Part shown: positions 49,448 through 58,058 of the stretch, piece by piece
Layout: each line of letters starts with the position of its first letter
Position numbering within the stretch: position 1 is the stretch's first letter
NCBI GenBank assembly: GCA_016721315.1
Contig: JADKIL010000002.1
Span: 62,001-126,000, forward strand
DNA length: 64,000 nt
Reading direction: 5' to 3'
From: Candidatus Villigracilis vicinus
GTDB taxonomy: Bacteria > Chloroflexota > Anaerolineae > Anaerolineales > Villigracilaceae
The notes under the pieces: generated by a model
What the model was told of the DNA's origin: nothing
The model's input: the letters and a program-made list of their open reading frames with translations, nothing else
Databases searched by the model: none
Program-made: the position numbers and the translations under genes

Positions 49448-49476
49448 TGCTTTTCGGTAAAAAAACGTGTATTCTA
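49448..49476 (+). promoter_or_regulatory. possible promoter of rpoD
   Basis: TTGCTT, a 17-base spacer and TATTCT on the plus strand, about 46 bases before the ATG. The match is moderate. Confidence 0.45.
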
Positions 49477-49522
49477 ATTTTGAGATTTGTAAGACAAATT
49501 TCCTTGAAAGTTGGACGAGTTA

Positions 49523-50740
49523 ATGGATGTAGATAAGATATTGATAAGCGAAGATGACGAAGAAGAGTATTCCGCGATAGCGCGTTTGATCGAACTGGGG
49601 CGGCAGAAATCTTTTGTAACTCTCGATGATATTTTGCACTTCTTCCCTGAAGCTGAACAGGATGTGGAACAGCTTGAAGAGGCATTTTCTGCTCTTTTAA
49701 GTGCGGGAATTCCCTTCGTGGAAGAAAGCATGACCCCCGAACCCACCGAGGACGAACTGGTGGCGGTGGAAGAAAGCGGCGAAGCCGAACCTGAGCCAGA
49801 CCTGGCTCTGGACGATTATCTGGCGAATATCGACACAGACGATACCATCGGGCTGTATCTCAAAGAGGTCAGCCGCGTCCCGCTGCTGACAGCCACTGAG
49901 GAAGTTCAGCTTGCTCAGCGCATCGAACGCGGACGCTCTGCCCGCGAAGAACTTGCACATGGCAGTGTTTCTCCCAAGCGCCGCCTTGAACTCCGTCGCT
50001 TCATTGAAGACGGCTGGGCGGCTCGTGAACACCTCATTACTGCGAACTCCCGCCTCGTGATCTCTGTCGCTAAAAAATACATGGGACGCGGCGTGCCCTT
50101 CCTTGACCTGATCCAGGAAGGCAACATCGGTCTCATCCGTGCAACCAAGAAGTTCGATTATCGCCGCGGTCACAAATTTTCGACCTACGCCACTTGGTGG
50201 ATCCGTCAGGCTGTAACCCGCGCCATCGCCGATCAGGGACGCACCATCCGCGTACCGGTCCACATGGGCGACCAGATCAACAAACTCCTGCGCGTTCAAC
50301 ACCAGTTGACCCAACGCCTCGGGCGTGAACCGAGCGTGGAAGAACTAGCAGAAGCCCTGGATGTTCCTCCCAAGAAAGTGGAGAACATGATCCAGGTTGC
50401 GCGCCGCCCGCTCTCGCTCGAAACCCCGACGGATGACGAAGAAGATTCGGTGCTCGGCGACTTCATCGAAGACGATGAAGCCCCTCCACCTGATGACACC
50501 GCCACCTACAATCTTCTCCGCGAACACCTCGGCGAAGTATTGAACGGGCTGCCCCCGCGCGAAGTGCGCATTTTGCAACTCCGCTACGGTCTGCTTGACG
50601 GGCAAGCCTATACCCTCGAAGAAGTTGGACGCAAAATGGGTGTTACCCGTGAACGCGTTCGGCAAATCGAAGCGCAAGCGCTCAGCCGCCTGCGTCACCC
50701 ATCCATTCGCAGGAAACTCCGCGATTATCTGGGTGAGTAA
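49523..50740 (+). CDS. rpoD: Primary RNA polymerase sigma factor (RpoD/SigA)
   Basis: The 405-residue housekeeping sigma factor. Region 1.1-like N-terminus (about 1-70), an acidic Glu/Pro linker, region 1.2 (DTIGLYLKEVSRVPLLTATE), region 2 with FLDLIQEGNIGLIRATKKFD and KFSTYATWWIRQAVTRAIAD (-10 recognition), region 3, and region 4.2 helix-turn-helix TLEEVGRKMGVTRERVRQIE (-35 recognition). It is the presumed reader of the TTGACW/TATAAT promoters listed here. ATG preferred to a TTG four codons upstream. Confidence 0.96.
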   Translation: MDVDKILISEDDEEEYSAIARLIELGRQKSFVTLDDILHFFPEAEQDVEQLEEAFSALLSAGIPFVEESMTPEPTEDELVAVEESGEAEPEPDLALDDYLANIDTDDTIGLYLKEVSRVPLLTATEEVQLAQRIERGRSAREELAHGSVSPKRRLELRRFIEDGWAAREHLITANSRLVISVAKKYMGRGVPFLDLIQEGNIGLIRATKKFDYRRGHKFSTYATWWIRQAVTRAIADQGRTIRVPVHMGDQINKLLRVQHQLTQRLGREPSVEELAEALDVPPKKVENMIQVARRPLSLETPTDDEEDSVLGDFIEDDEAPPPDDTATYNLLREHLGEVLNGLPPREVRILQLRYGLLDGQAYTLEEVGRKMGVTRERVRQIEAQALSRLRHPSIRRKLRDYLGE

Positions 50741-50751
50741 ATAAAAAAAAC

Positions 50752-50786
50752 AAACAGCCTCCGATGAAAACTCGGAGGCTGTTTTC
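50752..50786 (+). terminator. terminator of rpoD
   Basis: AAACAGCCTCCGA and its complement pair over a 7-base loop, followed by TTCTGTT, 12 bases after the stop. Confidence 0.85.
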
Positions 50787-50819
50787 TGTTAAACAAAATA
50801 ATATCGAACACTGCATTTT

Positions 50820-50859
50820 CAGTTTGGTTTTAAGACTAGTAAACCAAACTGATTTTTTT
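50820..50859. terminator. second terminator between convergent rpoD and ctaAB genes
   Basis: CAGTTTGGTTT and AAACCAAACTG form an 11-bp stem with a 10-base loop and a run of seven Ts on the plus strand. It also lies at the end of the minus-strand ctaAB gene, overlapping its stop. Confidence 0.8.
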
Positions 50860-52174
50860 ACACCACCGAATCCACGATCAACGCCAAAAAGATGAACGCC
50901 AGATACATGCTTGACCAGCGGTACATCGTCCATGCCACTTTGTTGCCGCCAACGCGGAATACCCGCCATGCAGCATACAAAAGGAAGACTCCCAGCACCA
51001 CAGCCGAAACCAGATAGATCGTACCTGCCAGGTTGAATATAGGCAGCAGCATCGTCACAACGATCAATTCCACCGTGTAGATCAGGATCTGCTTGCGGGT
51101 TTTTTCTTCGCCTTCGACCACCGGCAGCATCGGCACACCAGCTTTTTCATAATCTTTCATGCGGACGATTGCCAGCGCCCAGAAATGCGGCGGCGTCCAC
51201 ATAAAGATGATGGCAAAGAGGATCCACGCCGCAAGGCTCAAGTTGCCGGTTGCAGCCGCCCACCCCACCATTGGGGGTATCGCACCAGCGCCGCCGCCAA
51301 TGACGATATTTTGAACGGTAGCCCGTTTAAGCCAGACACTATAAAAAAAGACATAGTAAAAGATGCCCGCCAGGGAAAGCAACGCAGCGAGTAGATTCAC
51401 ATATCCTGCCATCACATAATAGCTAAGCAGACACAATGCCAGCCCATACGAAAGCCCTTCCGCTGCGGTCAAACGTCCATCTGCCAACGGGCGCTTCGAT
51501 GTGCGCTGCATGTTCTTATCCAACTCACGGTCAATGTATTGATTAAGCGCGCTTGAACCCGCTGCCGCCAAAGTGCCGCCGATCAAAGTCCAAAAGGTTA
51601 ACGAGGCGGAGGGCCATGCCTTGCCGCCCGCCACCAGCCCGCCATAGGTCGTCACCAACAACAGCAGAACAATCACCGGCTTCGACAAAATGAAGAAGTC
51701 CTTTAAGCGCTGCCGCCAGTCAAATTTGTAATCTGCCGCACCATCCTGTTCAAGCGTTCCTGAAACGAAGAGCAGCATTGCCAGGGATACCCATAACGCC
51801 ACTGCAGTTAAAGTATGCAGTACCACAATGTGCGTAGGAAAATGACGGGTCACTTCAATGGCACCTACGAAAGCCTGTCCCAAAAACAGCACGCCTGTAA
51901 TGGTCGTCAGCGGAAGCAACACGGCATGGTGGCGCTGCTCCCGCCACGCCTTACGCCACACAACAATCATCACTAGTGAAGCCACACCAACCAGGAGCAG
52001 GTGAACCAATTTTAAATAACCGAGCGGAGCAGTGGGCGCACAAAGAGGCCAACCATCACAAAGGAAGGCAGCACCTGTGATCGTCACCAAACGCCCCATT
52101 ACCGTAAGCGCAAAGACCGTCACCACTAATGATGCCGCCCAGCGCGCAAAAGAAGTCTTTAATGAATATTTCAT
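50858..52174 (-). CDS. ctaB: Half-size heme A synthase fused to heme O synthase (CtaA-CtaB)
   Basis: A 438-residue fusion. Residues 1-140 are a four-helix, half-length CtaA/COX15: Cys39 and Cys45 in LCDGWPLC and two helix histidines, His58 (KLVHLLL) and His120 (VVLHTLTA). Residues 155-438 are CtaB, protoheme IX farnesyltransferase, with NQYIDRELDKNMQRTSKRPL and the FMWTPPHFWALAI motif. Together they would turn heme B into heme O and then heme A for the oxidase encoded upstream. Standard CtaA has eight helices; half-size forms are known from archaea. The ATG abuts the surf1 stop. Confidence 0.92.
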   Translation of the reverse strand: MKYSLKTSFARWAASLVVTVFALTVMGRLVTITGAAFLCDGWPLCAPTAPLGYLKLVHLLLVGVASLVMIVVWRKAWREQRHHAVLLPLTTITGVLFLGQAFVGAIEVTRHFPTHIVVLHTLTAVALWVSLAMLLFVSGTLEQDGAADYKFDWRQRLKDFFILSKPVIVLLLLVTTYGGLVAGGKAWPSASLTFWTLIGGTLAAAGSSALNQYIDRELDKNMQRTSKRPLADGRLTAAEGLSYGLALCLLSYYVMAGYVNLLAALLSLAGIFYYVFFYSVWLKRATVQNIVIGGGAGAIPPMVGWAAATGNLSLAAWILFAIIFMWTPPHFWALAIVRMKDYEKAGVPMLPVVEGEEKTRKQILIYTVELIVVTMLLPIFNLAGTIYLVSAVVLGVFLLYAAWRVFRVGGNKVAWTMYRWSSMYLAFIFLALIVDSVV

Positions 52175-52912
52175 CTAGTCGTCCTGTTTTTGCAAATAGA
52201 ATGGGTATCCAACGAACAGAATGGTTGCAAACGTAAACCATTGCAAAGCATACCCGAAATGCGAGCCTTCCGTCAATTCAATAATTGGCTGGTACGGAAT
52301 GGGCGGAATGGTATCTCCCACTTCAACGTTTGGCTGAATAAACACACCCAGGATCGGATAAGGCAGCTGCGCAGACATTCTCTCGACATCGAGATTATTC
52401 CAAATATCGAGCCGGGTGCCATCCAGCGGCAGCGCATCCGCGACTCCGCCGAAGGCTGGTTTGCCCTTCCCGAGCCGTACCTGCCCTGTAACAGTGACCT
52501 GCCCTGTTTCATCATACACACGCCAATCCTCAGGAAGCGAGTCGCTTTCAGCGGGGATCCAGCCGCGGTTCACCAGAACCGCTCCCCCGTTGTAAAGAAG
52601 CGGCGTAATGAGATGAAATCCATACATGCCTTCGTTGTATTGGTTCCGCATTGCCATTTGATTCTCAAAGTCATATTCGCCGGTCACGCTGACGGCACGC
52701 CACTCCATCGAGGAAATATCCGCGGGTGTTTCGGTGGTCAGATCCAACGGGCTGGCAGCCCGCATGGTTGCAACCTGCGTGTTAAATGCGCGGCGCCCTT
52801 CGAGACGATCCAACTGCCAGATGCCAAGCCGAATACAGACCGCCGTCCCCGCAAAGACCAACAGGGTCGTGAGCGCCCACTTCCATGAAAACATTTTGCG
52901 TAGAACGGTCAT
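52175..52912 (-). CDS. SURF1 family oxidase assembly protein
   Basis: A 245-residue protein with the SURF1 layout: an N-terminal helix (about 8-28), an outer domain starting with RLGIWQLDRLEGRRAFNTQV, YGFHLITPLLYNGGAVLVNR then GWIP, and a C-terminal helix (about 218-238). SURF1 assists heme A insertion into cytochrome c oxidase. It overlaps the upstream cupredoxin-like gene by 4 bases (ATGA). Confidence 0.92.
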   Translation of the reverse strand: MTVLRKMFSWKWALTTLLVFAGTAVCIRLGIWQLDRLEGRRAFNTQVATMRAASPLDLTTETPADISSMEWRAVSVTGEYDFENQMAMRNQYNEGMYGFHLITPLLYNGGAVLVNRGWIPAESDSLPEDWRVYDETGQVTVTGQVRLGKGKPAFGGVADALPLDGTRLDIWNNLDVERMSAQLPYPILGVFIQPNVEVGDTIPPIPYQPIIELTEGSHFGYALQWFTFATILFVGYPFYLQKQDD

Positions 52913-53397
52913 TCTTTTTCCTTTTTCTTTTTATCCCCGATCAAGTGGCTATACACGGCGAACATCATACTCAATGGAAAACCAGCAAAGAAAATGCCGG
53001 AGACGCGCGTGCGCCAGGTGACGGGTTCCTGGATCGTGATGCCCAGATAGTTCCCGGGCTGGAAGGTACATTCGTACATCAGGTTCTCGGCAGTTTCCAA
53101 TTTCAGGCTTGCAGAAGACTGTGCCGGAATCCAAAGCGGACCGAGTTGATGATTCTCGGCATCTTGATTGATCACCTTCAGAGTATCGCCCACCACGAAG
53201 CGCATATCTTGTGGGATTTCAGGCGGTTTTTTTCCGCCGCGAACCAGTTCACCCGTCCCTGCCGGGACCACAAGTTCAATAGTGGTAGGTTCGCGATTTT
53301 CTTTTTTGAGAAAAAAGTAAGAGGCTTCTGTGGTGATGACAGCCAGCGTCAGCCCCAAAAGAAATGACAAAGCGATCCGTTTCCAACTAAACGCCAT
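52909..53397 (-). CDS. Membrane protein with cupredoxin-like domain
   Basis: No family name is certain. The 162-residue protein has an N-terminal helix (about 8-30), an outer beta-domain and a C-terminal helix (about 130-152) ending in KKKKEKE. The outer domain looks cupredoxin-like: VVGDTLKVINQDAENHQLGP, then SLKLETAENLMYECTFQPGN with a His and a Cys at the places copper ligands usually take, but no Met. Its place between sco and surf1, with overlaps on both sides, points to oxidase assembly, perhaps copper handling. That role is inferred. Confidence 0.7.
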   Translation of the reverse strand: MAFSWKRIALSFLLGLTLAVITTEASYFFLKKENREPTTIELVVPAGTGELVRGGKKPPEIPQDMRFVVGDTLKVINQDAENHQLGPLWIPAQSSASLKLETAENLMYECTFQPGNYLGITIQEPVTWRTRVSGIFFAGFPLSMMFAVYSHLIGDKKKKEKE

Positions 53398-54005
53398 TAA
53401 TTCTGCTCCAAAAGTAATTCGATATCATGCACAATATCTTCAACGGGTGTCTGGTAGGCAAAAGTCAGGTGCATGTTTCCCTGCGGATCCACCAAAAAAA
53501 CTCGGGCGGTGTGATTGATGATAACGCCAAAAGCAGAGTCGCTTTCAACGGTTTCGCGAGTGATTGAATAATCTTTCCAGATCGGTTCCAATTCCTGGAT
53601 CGAACCGGACAGCCCAATAAATGATGAGTTGAAATGTTCAACATAGGTTTGCATTCTCGCTGAGGTATCGCGGTCTGGATCTACTGACACAAATACAACC
53701 TGCACGTCCTTGCTTGTATCGCCAAGTTTATCCAGTACCATTTTCATTTCTGCCAGTGTCGTGGGACATACATCAGGGCAAGAGGTGTACCCAAAGAACA
53801 AAAGAACAACTTTGCCTCTTTGATCACTCAGTCGAAATTGGGTTCCATCAGCTTTAGTCAGCATAAAATCGACGGCGACAGGAAAGGGTTCTTCATATAA
53901 AGTACCGCGAAATGAAGGTTGTTTAGCAAACACAAAGGATAGAACAGCCGCAATAACAACAAGCGCTAAAATACCGCCGCCCACCCATATTAATTTTTTA
54001 TCCAT
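53397..54005 (-). CDS. sco: SCO1/SenC copper chaperone
   Basis: A thioredoxin-fold protein that delivers copper to the CuA site of subunit II. 202 residues with one N-terminal anchor (about 5-26). The copper motif is FFGYTSCPDVCPTTLAEM (Cys76, Cys80) with the third ligand His in IINHTARVFLVDPQG. All ligands are present. It begins after a strong terminator that follows the structural oxidase genes, and its stop overlaps the next ATG by one base. Confidence 0.94.
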   Translation of the reverse strand: MDKKLIWVGGGILALVVIAAVLSFVFAKQPSFRGTLYEEPFPVAVDFMLTKADGTQFRLSDQRGKVVLLFFGYTSCPDVCPTTLAEMKMVLDKLGDTSKDVQVVFVSVDPDRDTSARMQTYVEHFNSSFIGLSGSIQELEPIWKDYSITRETVESDSAFGVIINHTARVFLVDPQGNMHLTFAYQTPVEDIVHDIELLLEQN

Positions 54006-54027
54006 AAATCACCTCTGCTTGGTATAG

Positions 54028-54060
54028 AAAAAACCGCCGCCTTATCGGCGGCGGTTTTTT
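54028..54060 (-). terminator. terminator between structural and assembly oxidase genes
   Basis: AAAAAACCGCCGCC and GGCGGCGGTTTTTT form a 14-bp stem with a 5-base loop. It should limit expression of sco, surf1 and ctaAB relative to ctaCDE. Confidence 0.92.
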
Positions 54061-54064
54061 CATT

Positions 54065-54853
54065 TTATTTTACAGCCGTACCGATCAAATACAGGGCGGG
54101 GTAGAAGAATATCCACACCAGGTCTACGAAGTGCCAGTAAACTGCGGCAGCTTCCACACCCCAGTGCTTCTCGGCAGTATAAACGCCTTTGCGGGCATTG
54201 TTCCATACTACACCGAGGAAGATCAAACCGGTGAACACATGGAAGGCATGCATACCGGTCATCATATAGAAGACGCCGCCTAACGGACCAACAGACGGGT
54301 TGCCAAACGAGGCGACCAAACCTTCTTCAGCAGCCAGGCGCCATTCCACGAGAACAACACCGAGCAAAAAGCCCAAGCCCAATACAAATGTGATGATCGT
54401 ATTGTTCATGAATGTTTTGGTATCTCCATACTTCATGGCGGTCTCGCCGCGGTTCATGAAGAAGGAAGAGACAAGCAAAACAGCCGTTACTACCAACCCA
54501 AGCACCTGATTAAGGTGTGGTCGGGTCAGACCAAGCAGGTTGGAACGCATCACCAACAGACCGGCAAAAACGAATGCATCGGAAAGCAAGAACAACCAAA
54601 GACCGAGGCGGTTTGTGTTGGTCTTGTAAGTATAGGAGTTTTCGTCGCTTTCGTGCTCCTCTTCGTTGAGTTTGTAAACATGCATGAAATAATACATGAC
54701 CAGGGCAGCCTTGATCACTGCCACCACCAACAGAAGCGAAACCGCATTGAAAGTTACGGCAATAAAGTATTCGAGAACGGTCAGTACTGCCAGATATACG
54801 AAAATCACCACGCCCTGACCAAGGGCGGACGATTTATCTTGTGAATGTGCCAT
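54065..54853 (-). CDS. ctaE: Cytochrome c oxidase subunit IV-III fusion
   Basis: A 262-residue protein. Residues 1-65 form two helices with the pattern of the small prokaryotic subunit IV (YLAVLTVLEYFIAVTFNAVS; AALVMYYFMHVYKLNEEEHE). From about 82 on it is subunit III: LGLWLFLLSDAFVFAGLLVM, then MTGMHAFHVFTGLIFLGVVW and the end VYWHFVDLVWIFFYPALYLI. Subunit III is five-helical here. The order IV before III in one chain is the reverse of the usual ctaE-ctaF gene order. It follows ctaD by 20 bases. Confidence 0.92.
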   Translation of the reverse strand: MAHSQDKSSALGQGVVIFVYLAVLTVLEYFIAVTFNAVSLLLVVAVIKAALVMYYFMHVYKLNEEEHESDENSYTYKTNTNRLGLWLFLLSDAFVFAGLLVMRSNLLGLTRPHLNQVLGLVVTAVLLVSSFFMNRGETAMKYGDTKTFMNNTIITFVLGLGFLLGVVLVEWRLAAEEGLVASFGNPSVGPLGGVFYMMTGMHAFHVFTGLIFLGVVWNNARKGVYTAEKHWGVEAAAVYWHFVDLVWIFFYPALYLIGTAVK

Positions 54854-54873
54854 TTATTTACACTCCTCGCCTT

Positions 54874-56766
54874 TTAGTGTTTATTGCTTTTGGCAGGCTC
54901 GATAAATTTGACAAAGCCGCCGTCGTTCAAACCGTAATCGTAGGGCTCACCGATCACTTCAAAAGGCTTTTCGTAGTTATGAGCAGGCATCGGAGAAGGA
55001 ACCTGCCACTCGGGCGAGCGGGAATTCCAAACATTACCTTCCGCCTTTTCACCCTTCGAGATGCTGTTGAAGAAGTTATACAGGAAGATGACCACCGAAA
55101 GAGCGATGAGGAAAGCGGATATGGTCATGACCAAATGAGCTGCATCAATACCTAATGCTGGATCGTAATCCACAATGCGGCGGCGCATACCAAGCAGACC
55201 AACGTACATCATACCGAGGGTCAGAACGAAGAACGAGGGAGTCATCAGCCAGAAATGGATCTTGCCGAGGGTCTCGTTCATTCTACGACCGGTCGCTTTG
55301 GGGAACCAGAAGTAGATGGCTGCAAAGAACGGGAAGACGAAGCCGCCGAAAATGGTGTCGTGGAAGTGACCGACGATCCAGTAGGTGTCCTGCAGCTGCA
55401 AGTCTGTGGAGACGGTGGCGTTAGGGGGACCAGAGAGACCGCCCAAGAGGAAGACGATGATACCGCCCAAAACGAACAGCATGGGGGTCGGGGTTGAGAT
55501 CTTGCCTCTCCAAATTGTGGCAACCCAGGAGAAGAACTTGACGCCCGTGGGGATGGCCACCAAAAGGGTGCTGTACATGAACGGCACACGCAGATATTCG
55601 TTCATGCCGGAGGTGTACATGTGATGCGCCCAAACCACAAAACCCACCAACGCAATACCCAAAGAAGACATGGCGATCCAACGGTAGCCGAAGAGGGGTT
55701 TGCGCACGAACACGGGCAGCAACTCAGAGATCACACCAAGCCCGGGCAGAATGAACACGTACACCGCAGGGTGGGAATAGAACCAGAAAAGGTGCTGGAA
55801 GAGCACAGGATTACCGCCCTTGGCAGGGTCAAAGAAGCCCATGCCAAAGAGGCGCTGGAACATGACCAGCTGGAAGGAGAGACCGATCAACTGGGTGGCG
55901 GTCAATGCGATCAATGCGGTGGCCACAGCCGCCCACACAAGGATGGGCATGCGCCAGGCGGTCATGCCTTTGGCGCGCATGCGGATCACGGTCACAATGA
56001 CGTTCAAAGAACCGAGGATCGAGGACCAACCAGCGACGAACACGCCCAAAAAGAACATCTGCATGCCTACAGGGGCGCGGGCAGAAAGAGGCGGGTAGCC
56101 GGTCCAGCCGGTGTCGAAACCGCCGAGGAAAAGGCTCATGAGCAAAAGCACGGCAGCGGGGACTGCGATCCAGAATGAGAAAGCATTTAGGCGGGGAAAG
56201 GCCATATCCTGCGCGCCAAGCAAAAGAGGAACCACGTAGTTGATGAAACCAGCCGTTCCAAGCAGGATGGAAACGATCATGATCATGCCATGCAGAGACA
56301 TCAGCGTGTTATAGAGCTGAGGACCGTTCTGGCTGAACAGCTTGATATCCGATGTGAGGAACTGAAGCTGTGAAGCAGCCAATTCGGCGCGGAAGATCAA
56401 GGCGAACAAACCGCCAATGCCGATCAGCAAAAGAGCAGTGATGGTGTACTGAATGCCGATCACTTTATGATCGAGTGAAACATTGATGTATTTGGCAGCG
56501 CCGGTATGGTGGTCTTCATGATGGTCGGGGGTATCGATACCACGCGCCCATTTAAACCAGTCGCTAACAACGCCGGAACCGGCAAGGAAGAAAAGCGTGC
56601 CAAAGAAACCGCCCAACACCCAGGCGGGCTCGGTAAAGAAAAATGTATCCAGGGCGTTCAAACCCATCAAGGGGCGAATCCCTGTAACGATGCCGGCGCC
56701 GACCAGCGTACCGATCAGCTGCCAGAACAAACCACGAGCGAGGGCACTAGAAAAGAATCCCTTCAT
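54874..56766 (-). CDS. ctaD: Cytochrome c oxidase subunit I, type A2
   Basis: The catalytic heme-copper subunit, 630 residues. Heme ligands His159 (SLHGMIM) and His467/469 (VGHFHD); CuB ligands His332 (YSHPAVY, with cross-linked Tyr336), His381 and His382 (HHMYTSG); K-channel Lys410 (PTGVKFF). The E of HPEVY is replaced and YSHP is present, which marks subfamily A2. An extra 90 residues before the first common helix hold two further membrane segments and the His-rich TPDHHEDHHTGAAK. The protein reduces oxygen and pumps protons. Confidence 0.96.
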   Translation of the reverse strand: MKGFFSSALARGLFWQLIGTLVGAGIVTGIRPLMGLNALDTFFFTEPAWVLGGFFGTLFFLAGSGVVSDWFKWARGIDTPDHHEDHHTGAAKYINVSLDHKVIGIQYTITALLLIGIGGLFALIFRAELAASQLQFLTSDIKLFSQNGPQLYNTLMSLHGMIMIVSILLGTAGFINYVVPLLLGAQDMAFPRLNAFSFWIAVPAAVLLLMSLFLGGFDTGWTGYPPLSARAPVGMQMFFLGVFVAGWSSILGSLNVIVTVIRMRAKGMTAWRMPILVWAAVATALIALTATQLIGLSFQLVMFQRLFGMGFFDPAKGGNPVLFQHLFWFYSHPAVYVFILPGLGVISELLPVFVRKPLFGYRWIAMSSLGIALVGFVVWAHHMYTSGMNEYLRVPFMYSTLLVAIPTGVKFFSWVATIWRGKISTPTPMLFVLGGIIVFLLGGLSGPPNATVSTDLQLQDTYWIVGHFHDTIFGGFVFPFFAAIYFWFPKATGRRMNETLGKIHFWLMTPSFFVLTLGMMYVGLLGMRRRIVDYDPALGIDAAHLVMTISAFLIALSVVIFLYNFFNSISKGEKAEGNVWNSRSPEWQVPSPMPAHNYEKPFEVIGEPYDYGLNDGGFVKFIEPAKSNKH

Positions 56767-56788
56767 AGTTATCTATTCCTTCTCAAAA

Positions 56789-57799
56789 TTATTTCAAGGT
56801 CTTAATGTATGCGATGAGATTGGATATCTCTTCATCAGTCAAAGCGTAGGGAGGCATGACAGGCGGGAACCCTTCCACAACCTTCACAGTCGGCTCAAGG
56901 ATCGACTCTTTGATGAAGGCATCGTCGGCAGTAACAGTGGAGCCGTCCGCAAGTTTAACATCGGAGCCATACAGGTTGAACCAGGTGGGACCGGTCATAG
57001 CCGTACCATCAGCCGAGTGACAACCGATACAACCGTTCTTGGTGGCAATGAGTTTGCCCTGCCCTTCAGGGGTCTTGGATTCTTCAGCGATCTTGATCTG
57101 ATCTGTGATCCAGGTATCGTAAGTATCAGAGTTCACCACGACGACCGGGGCTTCCATATAAGCGTGCGAGGTGCCGCACAACTCGGCGCAGCGAACTTTA
57201 TAGCTGCCCTCGAGAGATGGGGTGATGCGATATTCGGTCACACGACCCGGCACAACATCCTGCTTGACGCGGAACTCGGGCACCCAGAACGAATGGATGA
57301 CATCTGCGGATTCCATTTTGAGGACGACCTGGCGATCCACAGGAAGATACAACTCTGTGGTGATAAAGCCGTATTCAGGATATTCGAATGTCCATGAGAA
57401 CTGCTGCCCTTTGACATTGATCACCATGGCGTTCGGGTCCACCCGGCGGACTTCACCAAGTGAGTACGCGCCAAGATAGGCAAAGACCACTACGATGAGC
57501 AGCGGCACCACAGTCCAGGCGATCTCAAGGTTGGTATTGCCTTCAATATGCAACCCATCCTTCAGCTCACCCTTCTTTTGACGGAAGGCAACCAGACTGT
57601 AGATGATCGGTACAACGATCAAAGCAAAAAGGAATGAAATAACCATTACTTCCCAATGCCATAACTGGTCAATGGGAACAGCCTGCGCACTGGCGGCAAC
57701 AGGATGCATTTGTTGGGCAAGCCCAAGCGCATCAAGACCGAAGTACGTTAGTACGGTCATGAGGATGACCAAGATCCCCACAATTACAAAATGGACCAT
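56789..57799 (-). CDS. ctaC: Cytochrome c oxidase subunit II with CuA and cytochrome c (caa3 type)
   Basis: The electron-entry subunit, 336 residues. Three hydrophobic segments in the first 115 residues include a signal-like one. The CuA centre is complete: His169 (DVIHSFWVP), Cys204, Glu206, Cys208, His212 and Met215 in CAELCGTSHAYM. A fused C-terminal cytochrome c domain has CIGCH at 257-261 and a likely axial Met315 (PPVMPPYAL). It is the first gene of the operon, with a promoter and dyad upstream. Confidence 0.96.
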   Translation of the reverse strand: MVHFVIVGILVILMTVLTYFGLDALGLAQQMHPVAASAQAVPIDQLWHWEVMVISFLFALIVVPIIYSLVAFRQKKGELKDGLHIEGNTNLEIAWTVVPLLIVVVFAYLGAYSLGEVRRVDPNAMVINVKGQQFSWTFEYPEYGFITTELYLPVDRQVVLKMESADVIHSFWVPEFRVKQDVVPGRVTEYRITPSLEGSYKVRCAELCGTSHAYMEAPVVVVNSDTYDTWITDQIKIAEESKTPEGQGKLIATKNGCIGCHSADGTAMTGPTWFNLYGSDVKLADGSTVTADDAFIKESILEPTVKVVEGFPPVMPPYALTDEEISNLIAYIKTLK

Positions 57800-57857
57800 A
57801 GACTCTCTCTCCTGAAAAGATTGAACGGGGCAACACCCCGATGATTAACTGAAACCG

Positions 57858-57879
57858 GACAAATTCAGTATAATTTGTC
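57858..57879 (-). promoter_or_regulatory. 8-bp dyad in the ctaC leader
   Basis: GACAAATT-n6-AATTTGTC, a perfect inverted repeat about 13-34 bases after the predicted transcription start of ctaC. It could be an operator or an RNA hairpin. A smaller CGGGG/CCCCG hairpin follows at 57827-57841. Confidence 0.5.
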
Positions 57880-57898
57880 TCAATTTTCACAAGCAGCG

Positions 57899-57927
57899 AT
57901 TATATCAAAACATAACGTGCTTGTCAC
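57899..57927 (-). promoter_or_regulatory. promoter of the ctaCDE operon
   Basis: GTGACA, a 17-base spacer and TATAAT on the minus strand, about 100 bases before the ctaC ATG. The remainder of the 259-base gap to bcp holds no gene. Confidence 0.75.
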
Positions 57928-57983
57928 TATCTTTGTACTCTGCACAAGTATTCTTATTCACAATTAAGTCTTATCAAAATTCA

Positions 57984-58012
57984 TGCCGACGGGTGATTTG
58001 ACACCGTCGGCA
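57984..58012 (-). terminator. hairpin after bcp
   Basis: TGCCGACGG and CCGTCGGCA pair over an 11-base loop, 47 bases after the bcp stop. No T-run follows, so its terminator role is uncertain. Confidence 0.4.
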
Positions 58013-58058
58013 AGTCGTAGCGATATAACCCATCACCCACCGTTTTGGTACGGGCGTT

